A DNA stretch of 64,000 nt from an uncultured Saprospiraceae bacterium (GTDB lineage Bacteria; Bacteroidota; Bacteroidia; Chitinophagales; Saprospiraceae). Under the pieces are notes generated by a model. It had not been told where the DNA came from, did no database searches, and saw only the letters and a program-made list of their open reading frames with translations. Position 1 is the first letter of the stretch; each line of letters starts with the position of its first letter. The position numbers were made by a program, and so were the translations under genes. The stretch is from NCBI GenBank assembly GCA_937951615.1, contig CALFBH010000017.1, positions 21,316-85,315 on the forward strand. Direction: 5' to 3'. Positions 49,178 to 57,069 of this stretch are shown here, one piece after another.

Positions 49178-50101
49178 TCATATCTTCTTTATTATTTCTA
49201 AAACAGCCAAAGTGATTCTTGAATTAGCCGTTGTAAAATCATGGACACTTACCATTCCCAATCTTGATATTTTTTGGAGTTCATGCCATTGGTTTTGTAA
49301 CAGAATTACTTCAGTTTTTAGTTCTAGATTGCCAGTTAATTTCAAAAGACTGAATACTTCTTTCATTTTATTTTCTCCTACTAATTTTTCTAGTTCTTCT
49401 TTGTCCGCTTTTCCCGATACAACTTTTTCTGCATTTATTATTTTGTCATTAACTACATTTACAATTTGCTTTATCAGGATGTCTTTTTCTGCTTCAATCT
49501 TTTTGATTTGATGCTGTAATGTAATATTACTCTTAAGCAGATGCTTATTTTCCTCTTCTGATTTAATTAATTTAACAAGTGTTTCATAATTCCGTATCTC
49601 TAACTCGTAAGTATTTTTTACTCTTTCTATCTCTTCAATATCTGCTTCGCTAAGTATGCTCCCCTTTGAAAATTCAACAATATTTCTAAGACCAAATTCT
49701 AATCTAATGACAATTAGTAAATGTTTTCTTTGTTCTAACAATCTCATTTGCAGAATTTTCAACTCTTCACCATCTGTCTCTCCTTCAACTAATTCCGAAA
49801 GACCAAGCAGATTATCTTTGTTTATCACAAATCCTAAAAATTCATCAAGATATTTCCTTGATAAATTTAAATCGCAATCTTCACTAATTCCTAACTCGAA
49901 TATCAATTCTTCTTCTTCTTGATTAATGTCAAAATAAATTTTTCGATTTTTTACAATTAGACAATACCTTTTAAATAAGGTCATGTAACCTAAAAACGCC
50001 TGAATTAAATCACGATGAATTTTATATCTAAAGTGAAATGTTTTATCTTCTTGGAGTACTATCTTCTTGGCTACTTTCTCTTTGGAATTCTTCGTGTTCA
50101 T
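49178..50101 (-). CDS. Coiled-coil protein with a C-terminal effector-associated domain (EAD11-like)
   Basis: 307 residues from the ATG at 50101; an earlier ATG would add about 50 unlikely residues. I do not recognise the N-terminal half (FHFRYKIHRDLIQAFLGYM, YLDEFLGFVINKDNL). Residues about 165-235 are a long coiled coil (IRNYETLVKLIKSEEENKHL and onward). The last 70 residues (LVGENKMKEVFSLLKL, LKTEVILLQNQWHELQK, RLGMVSVHDFTTANSRITLAVLEII) match the EAD11 pattern: paired helices, then LGxxSxxxxxxxxNRIxxALLxII. EADs act as adaptor modules in bacterial conflict systems. It sits 91 bases upstream of the PLD nuclease gene, so it may be a third member of this defence unit. Confidence 0.65.
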   Translation of the reverse strand: MNTKNSKEKVAKKIVLQEDKTFHFRYKIHRDLIQAFLGYMTLFKRYCLIVKNRKIYFDINQEEEELIFELGISEDCDLNLSRKYLDEFLGFVINKDNLLGLSELVEGETDGEELKILQMRLLEQRKHLLIVIRLEFGLRNIVEFSKGSILSEADIEEIERVKNTYELEIRNYETLVKLIKSEEENKHLLKSNITLQHQIKKIEAEKDILIKQIVNVVNDKIINAEKVVSGKADKEELEKLVGENKMKEVFSLLKLTGNLELKTEVILLQNQWHELQKISRLGMVSVHDFTTANSRITLAVLEIIKKI

Positions 50102-50251
50102 TTGTGACTGTTTCTTGTTTTGTAATTGGCTAGAACTTAAAATACACACCATAAGCATGCGCATGTTCCCACACCTGTATAAGCTCAAAAAAAGCCCAAA
50201 TCGAAAGCTCATTCCTTCAGAGTTATACATCAGGAATACAAATATAAGCAA

Positions 50252-51376
50252 TTATTTATAAAACTCAATCATCCCATCCTGCCGAATACTCCAATGCCCT
50301 TCTCGTTCGCAGGAAGGCGCGGTGACCTCAAACAGGTGAGGCGTGGTGTAGATTTTTGGCTGGAAATGACAAGATGAATTTTCTAAAACAGGAAGGCTAA
50401 AGCGACTTAGATCATCGGTGTAGTGTTGTTCCTGTTTGAAAAACTGAAGCTGTTGGAAATATACATTCCATAATGCCCATTTGACTTGTTCGTCGGGGTG
50501 ATTGATAAATGTTTCTTGCCGTTTTCCATTAGAACTGGAGAATTGGACATAGCCCCATTGTTCCGGCGTATGCATGGCAATAAAACCGGTCGGCGACCAG
50601 ACCCAGTTATTTTCAGGAAAAGCCTTAGTGGTGGCAGGGTCTTTGGCTTTGACATACGTTCCATTTTCAATGTTCATCGTCCAGTCAACTCTCGAAAAAT
50701 TGACCCGCCATTGATCGCCCTGTGCTGGTTTTTTCTTGCCGGGTGCGAACTCTTTCAAAGCCGTCCACGGAATGGCGATTTCAACAGTCCAAAATTCATC
50801 TTTATCCTTCGGATTATTCAGTGTTCCTTCTATATGAACAGCCGTTTTGATATCGGGAATGTTCCAGTTGTTCAGTACTTTATGTTTTTTATCCGTCCGA
50901 TATGGACGCAATAAAATCAAGTCCCATAAAGTATTAAATGCATTGACTTCCAGCTCATAATAATTATGACTATCGCCATCCGGATCAATGAAAATTTCAA
51001 AATCATCGTCATAATACATGACGGCATCACGTTCTTTTAGTTTTGCCCAGATATGCGGTTCGTCCAGCTTGGCAAAAAAGTAAAAATACTGGTCATCCCA
51101 CAACATTTTGACTTTGGTCTCATGCTTCGGTTTTGGTTTTAAGGCGCCTTCGATGTCCACAAAAGTATTGGTCCAAGGAGCATTTTTCCAGGATTCTTCC
51201 TTGTCTTTTCCATCTATCTTTAAAACATCCAGACTTCTGTAACAAACGTATTCTTCAGGCGCGAAAGGAATGGGATGTTGATAGCTCAGTTTTTTCGATT
51301 CAACAGGCGTTTGCACTTGCTCTTGACAAGCTAGGCAAAGCATAAATATTAGAGGATATAGAAATGTTTTTTTCAT
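50252..51376 (-). CDS. Carbohydrate-binding family 9-like lipoprotein
   Basis: 374 residues from the ATG at 51376, which yields a lipoprotein signal (FMLCLAC). The open frame runs 201 bases further upstream, but that extension is the 42-bp repeat array translated as repeats of LRLSVFARKSCLPS. The body is a CBM9-like beta-sandwich: LKIDGKDKEESWKNAPWTN (about 45-63), VKMLWDDQYFYFFAKLDEPHIWA, DDDFEIFIDPDGDSHNYYELEVNA and FWTVEIAIPWTAL. It is the last gene of the - arm of the mannose locus and probably binds glycan at the surface. C-terminal Trp/Glu-rich sequence is unassigned. Confidence 0.88.
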   Translation of the reverse strand: MKKTFLYPLIFMLCLACQEQVQTPVESKKLSYQHPIPFAPEEYVCYRSLDVLKIDGKDKEESWKNAPWTNTFVDIEGALKPKPKHETKVKMLWDDQYFYFFAKLDEPHIWAKLKERDAVMYYDDDFEIFIDPDGDSHNYYELEVNAFNTLWDLILLRPYRTDKKHKVLNNWNIPDIKTAVHIEGTLNNPKDKDEFWTVEIAIPWTALKEFAPGKKKPAQGDQWRVNFSRVDWTMNIENGTYVKAKDPATTKAFPENNWVWSPTGFIAMHTPEQWGYVQFSSSNGKRQETFINHPDEQVKWALWNVYFQQLQFFKQEQHYTDDLSRFSLPVLENSSCHFQPKIYTTPHLFEVTAPSCEREGHWSIRQDGMIEFYK

Positions 51377-51417
51377 TTGAGCAATGTTCAGCAAACTGCT
51401 TGTAAATCGGCTATTTT

Positions 51418-51567
51418 TTCTCGCAAAGACGCTAAGGCGCAAAGAGGGCAAACATGATTTTCTCGCAAAGACGCTAAGGCGCAAAGAGGGCAAACATGAT
51501 TTTCTCACAAAGACGCTAAGACGCAAAGTTTGTTTTTTCTTAACGGCTTTACGCCTTAGCGAGAGAT
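51418..51567. repeat. CTCGCAAAGACGCTAAGRCG repeat array, 42-bp period, with inverted copy
   Basis: Three units start at 51421, 51463 and 51505 (TCGCAAAGACGCTAAGGCGC then AAAGAGGGCAAACATGATTT). The third continues as AGACGCAAAGTTTGTTTT, and an inverted copy (CTTTACGCCTTAGCGAGAG, about 51547-51565) closes a stem of 14 bp with two mismatches. The same phrase is at 55477-55528 and, inverted, at 63877-64000. Confidence 0.85.
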
Positions 51568-51611
51568 TTTTTGCCAAAATTTTGTGTGTAAAATTTTCAT
51601 ATCAACCATAA

Positions 51612-52997
51612 TTACCAAGTCTTCTGCATAGGATGCGCCTCCGTGTTAAAGATAGTCGTTTTAAAATCCAGTTGCTTTTGGTCGCTGGATAGTAAATAGG
51701 CGTATTTCAAAGTTTCTGCTAGGAAAAAGCTTTGCATATCATCTTTCTTTTCCATCGTTCTGATGTCTTTGATCTCCGCATAAGCTTCATCCGTTTTACA
51801 GTGTTTTACGATGCTTTCAAACATGGTTTTACCCATTTCAAAATATTTCTTATCGCCCGTATGATGAAAAAGGGAAGCCGCTGATTCAATATTTTCTGGA
51901 CGGAGAAAATAGACACCTGATAATACTTCGTTTTTGGCATAATCGTATTGTTCGGGTTCGATCTTATGGTCTTTCCACATTTTAAAACAGGATTCCTGTA
52001 CTTGCTTTGCGGTTTCTATATCTCCACCGAGTGCGAGCATTGCCGGCATGAAGGCATCTAAAGCGCCAAATTGGGTACGGATTTTTTCGCCGGTCTCCAT
52101 TTTCACATGACTGTACCACCAGCCATTAGGTGTTTTGTCCAATAGGTATTGATTGACTGCCGCAATACTTTTGTCGTATTTTTCTCTATAGGCTTCGTCT
52201 TCAAATAGAATAGCCATTTTCAAGAGGTATTCATAATAAGAATCAATCATCCCGCTGATATGGCTGTCGGTATTTTCCCAAGTTCCTTTTTTTACATCAA
52301 TAACAGTTCCCGGCAAATTGGTTTTGGGTGAGCGTTTGCTGTATAGCACGTCTATTGCCTTGTCTGATTTCTCTCGGTATTTTGGATCACCCGTCAGCTG
52401 ACTCAGCATAGCAAACTCTAGTTGTAAGGTCCCAATTTCTGCCGGATTATTGAGGTGGTCTCTGGTCGCTCCTGTTTTCAAATTCACCATTCGGTAAGGC
52501 ATTCCGGTAGGTGTGTCGAAGGCGGGAAGCAGGCGGTCGCCGAGGTCTTTTGCCAGGGCTAAAAATTTTGGGTCGCCGTCCATTTGATAGGCACTGATCA
52601 AGCCGCCCAATATTCGTATTACAATTTCAAATACCTGCACGTCCATGTCGTGGTCGAATGACAGCTCACTTAAGATCAATTTTTTACACTCTTCTGCTTC
52701 TTCTGTCAAGTCCATTAACAACATGGTATCAAAAGCATCAACGGGCGTCAGCACTAAGGAATGCGCATACCAGTTCGCGCCTTTTTTTGAGAGTGGTTTT
52801 AAGCCATCCATTCCCCAGGCGTATTTTTTATAGCCGTTCCAGGCATGGAGAAATTCTGCTTTTACTTGTTCTGCCATTGCCTGTTTTTCTTTGGCGAAAT
52901 CGTCTGCAACGGGAGGGCTTGGCTTTTCTTGTGTCGCATTTTGACAGCTTAGTAAAAAAGTAAAGAGTAGGAGTAGTAAGTATCTTGATTGTACCAT
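51612..52997 (-). CDS. GH47-family alpha-1,2-mannosidase lipoprotein
   Basis: 461 residues with a lipoprotein signal (FTFLLSC). The GH47 (alpha/alpha)7 barrel is recognisable: FLHAWNGYKKYAWGMDGLKPLSKKG (about 48-72), LTPVDAFDTMLLMDL (about 83-97), SFDHDMDVQVFEIVIRILGGLISAY (about 112-136), YEYLLKMAIL and at the C-terminus DDMQSFFLAETLKYAYLLSS then FNTEAHPMQ, whose TEAHP Thr binds calcium in this family. GH47 trims alpha-1,2-linked mannose from high-mannose N-glycans by inversion. In bacteria it is much less common than GH92; its presence beside three GH92 genes points to N-glycan as substrate. Confidence 0.92.
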   Translation of the reverse strand: MVQSRYLLLLLFTFLLSCQNATQEKPSPPVADDFAKEKQAMAEQVKAEFLHAWNGYKKYAWGMDGLKPLSKKGANWYAHSLVLTPVDAFDTMLLMDLTEEAEECKKLILSELSFDHDMDVQVFEIVIRILGGLISAYQMDGDPKFLALAKDLGDRLLPAFDTPTGMPYRMVNLKTGATRDHLNNPAEIGTLQLEFAMLSQLTGDPKYREKSDKAIDVLYSKRSPKTNLPGTVIDVKKGTWENTDSHISGMIDSYYEYLLKMAILFEDEAYREKYDKSIAAVNQYLLDKTPNGWWYSHVKMETGEKIRTQFGALDAFMPAMLALGGDIETAKQVQESCFKMWKDHKIEPEQYDYAKNEVLSGVYFLRPENIESAASLFHHTGDKKYFEMGKTMFESIVKHCKTDEAYAEIKDIRTMEKKDDMQSFFLAETLKYAYLLSSDQKQLDFKTTIFNTEAHPMQKTW

Positions 52998-53011
52998 TCT
53001 ATGATATATTT

Positions 53012-53155
53012 TGAACCACGAAGGACACTAAAGAACACTAAATCCAACAGGATGCAAAGAACACAAAGGAAGATTCATTCCTGTACTTTACATTATACAA
53101 GCCGTATAGCTATCGACTTCATGTCCTTTAGTGCGCTCGTATGTTTGTGGTTTTA
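53012..53155. repeat. Degenerate inverted phrase repeat around AACCACRAAGGACACTAAAG
   Basis: AACCACGAAGGACACTAAAG (from 53014) and, inverted, CCTTTAGTGC...GTTTGTGGTT (about 53125-53152) enclose GGATGCAAAGAACACAAAGG. The arms match only in parts. It occupies the gap between the GH92 copy C and GH47 genes. Confidence 0.5.
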
Positions 53156-53189
53156 AAAAATATTTTTATGCAATTGCAGCGACAAATAA

Positions 53190-55421
53190 CTAATCACCAG
53201 TCACCACAGCACCCATTTCAATTTCAAGTGTACCGCCACTCATCATGTCCTCATGGGTAATGTAAAAGCGGTCGTCTTTTTTTCCGTTCCATTTGACGGA
53301 TTGGATGTATTTATTTTCTTTTGAGGCATTTTTTGCCATTACCGTAAAGGTCTTTCCATTTCCTACCGGTATTTCTACTTTTTCAAATAAAGGGCTGCCC
53401 AATTGGTATTTTCCGTCAGCCGGATTGAAGGGATAAAATCCCATTGCACTAAAGACATACCATGCCGACATTTGTCCGCAGTCTTCATTTCCACAGAGTC
53501 CGGTGGGTCCGGAATTGTATTGTGTGTCCATGATTTTTCTGACAATGGATTGGGTTTTGTGAGGTTTTCCGGCAAAGTTATAAAAGTAAGCAATGTGATG
53601 ACTTGGCTCGTTGCCGTGGGCATACTGACCGATTAATCCTGAAATATCTACGGAAGCATTGTCTCCTTTAATGGTGGAATCTACAATAAAAAGTGAGTCC
53701 AGTTTTTCGACAAAATTTTCGACTCCTCCGTGTAATTGTATCAACTCATTAGGCGCGTGAGGCACAAACCACGAATGTTGCCAGGCATTGCCTTCTGTAT
53801 ATTCGGCTACGTCAAAATCATGACTGGAATATTGAGGGTCAAAGGGCGTTTTCCATGTTTTGTCGGCATGTTTTGCTCGCATGAATCCCGTGGAAGCATC
53901 AAACATGGCTTCATAACTTTTCGCTCTTTTCGAGTAGGTTTTGTAATCTGCTTCTTTGCCCAAAGCCTTTGCCATTTGAGCGATACACCAATCGTCGTAA
54001 GCGTATTCGAGGGTGCGGGTCACGGATTGTCCGGCTTTATCGTGGGGGATGTAACCGTATTCACGGTAAAGATCGGTGGCGCGAATATCCTGCATCGAAC
54101 TTTTCTTCATGGCTTCAAAGGCTTTTTCTACATCATAATCTCGATAGCCTTTTAAGTATGCATCGGCAATGACCGGAATGGCGTGATAGCCTGTCATCGT
54201 GTTGGTTTCATTGGCTAATAAATCCCAAACGGGCAACAAACCATATTCATCATAATGCGCCAACATGGATTGTATCAGGTCATTGATCTTGTCTTTTTGA
54301 GTGATGGTATACAGCGGATGAGCAGCCCGAAAAGTATCCCAAAGAGAAAAAAGTCCGTATCGGGTATAAGCTTTACTTCCTTGAATTTTCCCACCTGCTC
54401 CTTTGTAATTGCCATTGGCATCAGCTAATAATACAGGGGCAAGACAGGTTCGGTATAATGACGTATAGAAGATCGTTTTCAGGTCTTCATCAGGCGTTTC
54501 TATTTTGATTTTTGCGAGTTCTTTTTCCCATTTCTGACCCGCTTCTTTTTTTACTTTTTCAAAATCCCAATCCGGTATTTCTTGTAAGGCGGCTATGGCT
54601 CCGGCTTCATTGGCGGTGGAGATGCCTACCTTCATTTTTAAATTTTTCAGGTTTCCAAAATTGACTTGGGTTCGTAAAAACGCTCCTTTATAATTCTCCG
54701 CTTTGGCTAGGGTAGAAGTGCCATTGGCAATCTGATAGGAAGTGAACGGTTCGGAAAGGCTTGCTGCAAAATACACCCGTTGGTCTTTTGCCCAGCCTGT
54801 AGAAAAGCGATAACCCGTGATTTGATTTTTTTCAGGATAAAAATTGATATGCGTGTCGGTGGGTTTATCCCAATTTATGGAAAAGCCTAAGTCGAGCAGT
54901 ATAGTCGCCTCTTTTCCTTCCGGGAAATCGTATTGGTGAAAGCCTACTCTTTCTGTAGCGGTCAGTTGTACTTGAATGCCATTATCTAATTCAACTTCAT
55001 AAAAGCCAGGTGCAGCATTTTCTTTTTCATGAGAAAATTTGGCAGCATATACATTTTGTTTGGGATTCAGTTTTTTTGAAAAATCAATTTTTGCCTGTGT
55101 CGGCATCATCGAAATATCGTACAAATCACCAATGCCTGTTCCGCTGAGGTGTGTATGACTAAAACCTACGATTGTGTCAGATTCCCAATTATATCCCGAA
55201 CACCAATCCCAACCCTGCGTGCCATTATCAGGACTTAGTTGTACCATGCCAAAAGGAACGGTCGCGCCAGGATAAACATGCCCATGATTGGCTGTTCCCA
55301 TAAATGGGTTTACATATTTTGTCAGGGAATCTTCTGAAGATTGGCTAGTGGTGGTCGTTTGACAATTGCAAATCAGTACCAGCAACAACAGGATAGTTGT
55401 AATGCGAATGGCAGTTCTCAT
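53190..55421 (-). CDS. GH92-family alpha-mannosidase lipoprotein (copy C)
   Basis: 743 residues when started at the ATG at 55421, which gives a lipoprotein signal (LLLLVLICNC). An upstream ATG lies inside the CGCAAAGACGCTAAG repeat and adds 26 spurious residues. It opens KYVNPFMGTANHGHVYPGATVPFGMVQLSPD and has the same catalytic motifs as copy A: RYGLFSLWDTFRAAHPLY, YAYDDWCIAQMAKALGK, GNEPSHHIAYFYNF and GNEDCGQMSAWYVFSAMGFYPF. It is likely an exo-alpha-1,2-mannosidase at the cell surface or periplasm. It follows susD in the - arm. Confidence 0.93.
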   Translation of the reverse strand: MRTAIRITTILLLLVLICNCQTTTTSQSSEDSLTKYVNPFMGTANHGHVYPGATVPFGMVQLSPDNGTQGWDWCSGYNWESDTIVGFSHTHLSGTGIGDLYDISMMPTQAKIDFSKKLNPKQNVYAAKFSHEKENAAPGFYEVELDNGIQVQLTATERVGFHQYDFPEGKEATILLDLGFSINWDKPTDTHINFYPEKNQITGYRFSTGWAKDQRVYFAASLSEPFTSYQIANGTSTLAKAENYKGAFLRTQVNFGNLKNLKMKVGISTANEAGAIAALQEIPDWDFEKVKKEAGQKWEKELAKIKIETPDEDLKTIFYTSLYRTCLAPVLLADANGNYKGAGGKIQGSKAYTRYGLFSLWDTFRAAHPLYTITQKDKINDLIQSMLAHYDEYGLLPVWDLLANETNTMTGYHAIPVIADAYLKGYRDYDVEKAFEAMKKSSMQDIRATDLYREYGYIPHDKAGQSVTRTLEYAYDDWCIAQMAKALGKEADYKTYSKRAKSYEAMFDASTGFMRAKHADKTWKTPFDPQYSSHDFDVAEYTEGNAWQHSWFVPHAPNELIQLHGGVENFVEKLDSLFIVDSTIKGDNASVDISGLIGQYAHGNEPSHHIAYFYNFAGKPHKTQSIVRKIMDTQYNSGPTGLCGNEDCGQMSAWYVFSAMGFYPFNPADGKYQLGSPLFEKVEIPVGNGKTFTVMAKNASKENKYIQSVKWNGKKDDRFYITHEDMMSGGTLEIEMGAVVTGD

Positions 55422-55476
55422 GTTTTTATAATTGTATGATTGAGGTGCAGAAGAAGTTTGTAAGTCGAGTATTTTT

Positions 55477-55528
55477 CTCGCAAAGACGCTAAGACGCAAA
55501 GTTTGTTTACACTTTGCGTCTTAGCGAG
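55477..55528. repeat. CTCGCAAAGACGCTAAG repeat with perfect 14-bp hairpin
   Basis: CTAAGACGCAAAGT (55489-55502) pairs perfectly with ACTTTGCGTCTTAG (55511-55524) around 8 bases. It lies in the 130-base gap between susD and GH92 copy C. No T run follows, so it might stabilise or process the mRNA rather than end it. Confidence 0.75.
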
Positions 55529-55551
55529 TCCATAATCCGGCAATTTCTATC

Positions 55552-57051
55552 TTACTGATCCCACCAAACAGGTACGGTCATTTGAGTAGAAAAATTAGAA
55601 GTCATATTTTGTCGGGACAATGCGGCATCAAGATTTGGATTCAAACCGATTTCGCCTTCTGGATATACCATTCGTGAAGGAATTTGTCCGCCTGTTACAT
55701 TGCCTGCATAATTGACCGGAGTGAGGGTCGGATAGCCTGTTCTTCTCCAGTTGGCGTAAGTTTCATATTCATTCAAGAAAGTCGCTGCCCAGTATTGCCA
55801 GCCAATTTGCTCATAAGAATCAGCATAGGGATTTGCAGCAAGATAAGCATCTACAGTAGCATCATCTACAGCCAGTGAAGCATTATAAATTTCCCATTGT
55901 TGCATACTTGCTCTTACTCCATCATTATAATGTTGTTCTGCATTCCCTGCTGCCCATCCACGCTTAATGGCTTCTGCCGTCAAGAATTGAGTTTCAGCAT
56001 AGGTTTGGAAAAACATTGGCGAAGCAACCGTCACGATCAAAGGATTGAAAGAACTGAAATCATCATTGGTCGTGCCTGTTGGATTAGCCTGGATACTTGT
56101 TTCGTCCAATCCATTTGGCAGGCCATTATGTGCGCCACCATTTACTGGAGTCACTCCAAAAATATCCAGTCGTGGATCACTTGTCCCCAACATCCAATCT
56201 ACTAATGTATTGCTCAATCGAGGACAGTCATCACCAAAACCATTGGCTTTGTCGAGTACTTCCCCTATTCCGTTCATGTTGACACCATCTGGTCCATTGG
56301 TGTGCTGAATAAAAGCGATGTCGTCATTGCTTTGCATCACTCCGCCACCTACAGCTTTGGCTGTCCAGGCTTGTGCTGTACCAGCATCTGCTTCTGATAA
56401 ACGCATAGCCAGACGCAACATCAAAGAGTATCCAAATCTTTTCCATTTATCAACATCACCGCCATAAATCAGGTCAGCAGTGCCAAAACCAGTACCATTT
56501 GGCAATAATTCGATTCCCTGCTCCAATTCATTGAGCATGTCGGCATAGATAGCTTGCTGCGCATCATATTCAGGAAAATCAACCCCTTCTAAAAATCCTT
56601 TTCCTGCCTGAGAATACGGCACATCACCGTAGAGATCGGTCAGGCGATGAAAAATCACAACTCGCCATATTTTAGCCATACCCAACATCGTAGGATCTCC
56701 ACCTGTCGTTTCCAAAGTATTGATTAAGTCCTGCATATCCTTTACCTGCTCCGTGTAGGCACGATCAAACAGAGAAGAAGAATATCCTCCATTATAGGCG
56801 TATTTATCACCGACCCAGTAGCCACAGGTAGAAGCAAAGTGCTGCATCATCATAGAAGAATAAATCAAACCAGCTCTCCAGTTTTCATATCTTCCTCCAG
56901 AGGTTCTTAGCTGAACCCATGTAAATTGAAATGCAGGATCAATTTCATTTGCAGCAGTTGGGTTGACATTCAGTTCTTCAAACCCTTTGTCGCAGGAGGT
57001 GTGCGTCATTGAAAACGCTGCGATTAGTATAATATATTTTAAAAATTTCAT
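55552..57051 (-). CDS. SusD/RagB-family lipoprotein of the mannose locus
   Basis: 499 residues with a lipoprotein signal (MTHTSC, Cys20) followed by DKGFEELNVNPTAANEIDPA, the standard SusD-like start. WRVVIFHRLTDLYGDVPYSQAG (about 129-150), DKWKRFGYSLMLRLAMRLSE (about 196-215) and AEAIKRGWAAGNAEQHYNDGVRASMQQW near 355-383 are family motifs. It lies 18 bases downstream of susC and should form the substrate lid on it. It is related but not close to the SusD at 2062-3492. Confidence 0.94.
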   Translation of the reverse strand: MKFLKYIILIAAFSMTHTSCDKGFEELNVNPTAANEIDPAFQFTWVQLRTSGGRYENWRAGLIYSSMMMQHFASTCGYWVGDKYAYNGGYSSSLFDRAYTEQVKDMQDLINTLETTGGDPTMLGMAKIWRVVIFHRLTDLYGDVPYSQAGKGFLEGVDFPEYDAQQAIYADMLNELEQGIELLPNGTGFGTADLIYGGDVDKWKRFGYSLMLRLAMRLSEADAGTAQAWTAKAVGGGVMQSNDDIAFIQHTNGPDGVNMNGIGEVLDKANGFGDDCPRLSNTLVDWMLGTSDPRLDIFGVTPVNGGAHNGLPNGLDETSIQANPTGTTNDDFSSFNPLIVTVASPMFFQTYAETQFLTAEAIKRGWAAGNAEQHYNDGVRASMQQWEIYNASLAVDDATVDAYLAANPYADSYEQIGWQYWAATFLNEYETYANWRRTGYPTLTPVNYAGNVTGGQIPSRMVYPEGEIGLNPNLDAALSRQNMTSNFSTQMTVPVWWDQ

Positions 57052-57069
57052 TGATGTATTTTTTTATAA

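Noticed and set aside
51377..51577. N-terminal extension of the CBM9-like protein
   Set aside because: It translates the 42-bp repeat array and would hide the lipoprotein signal that starts at 51376.
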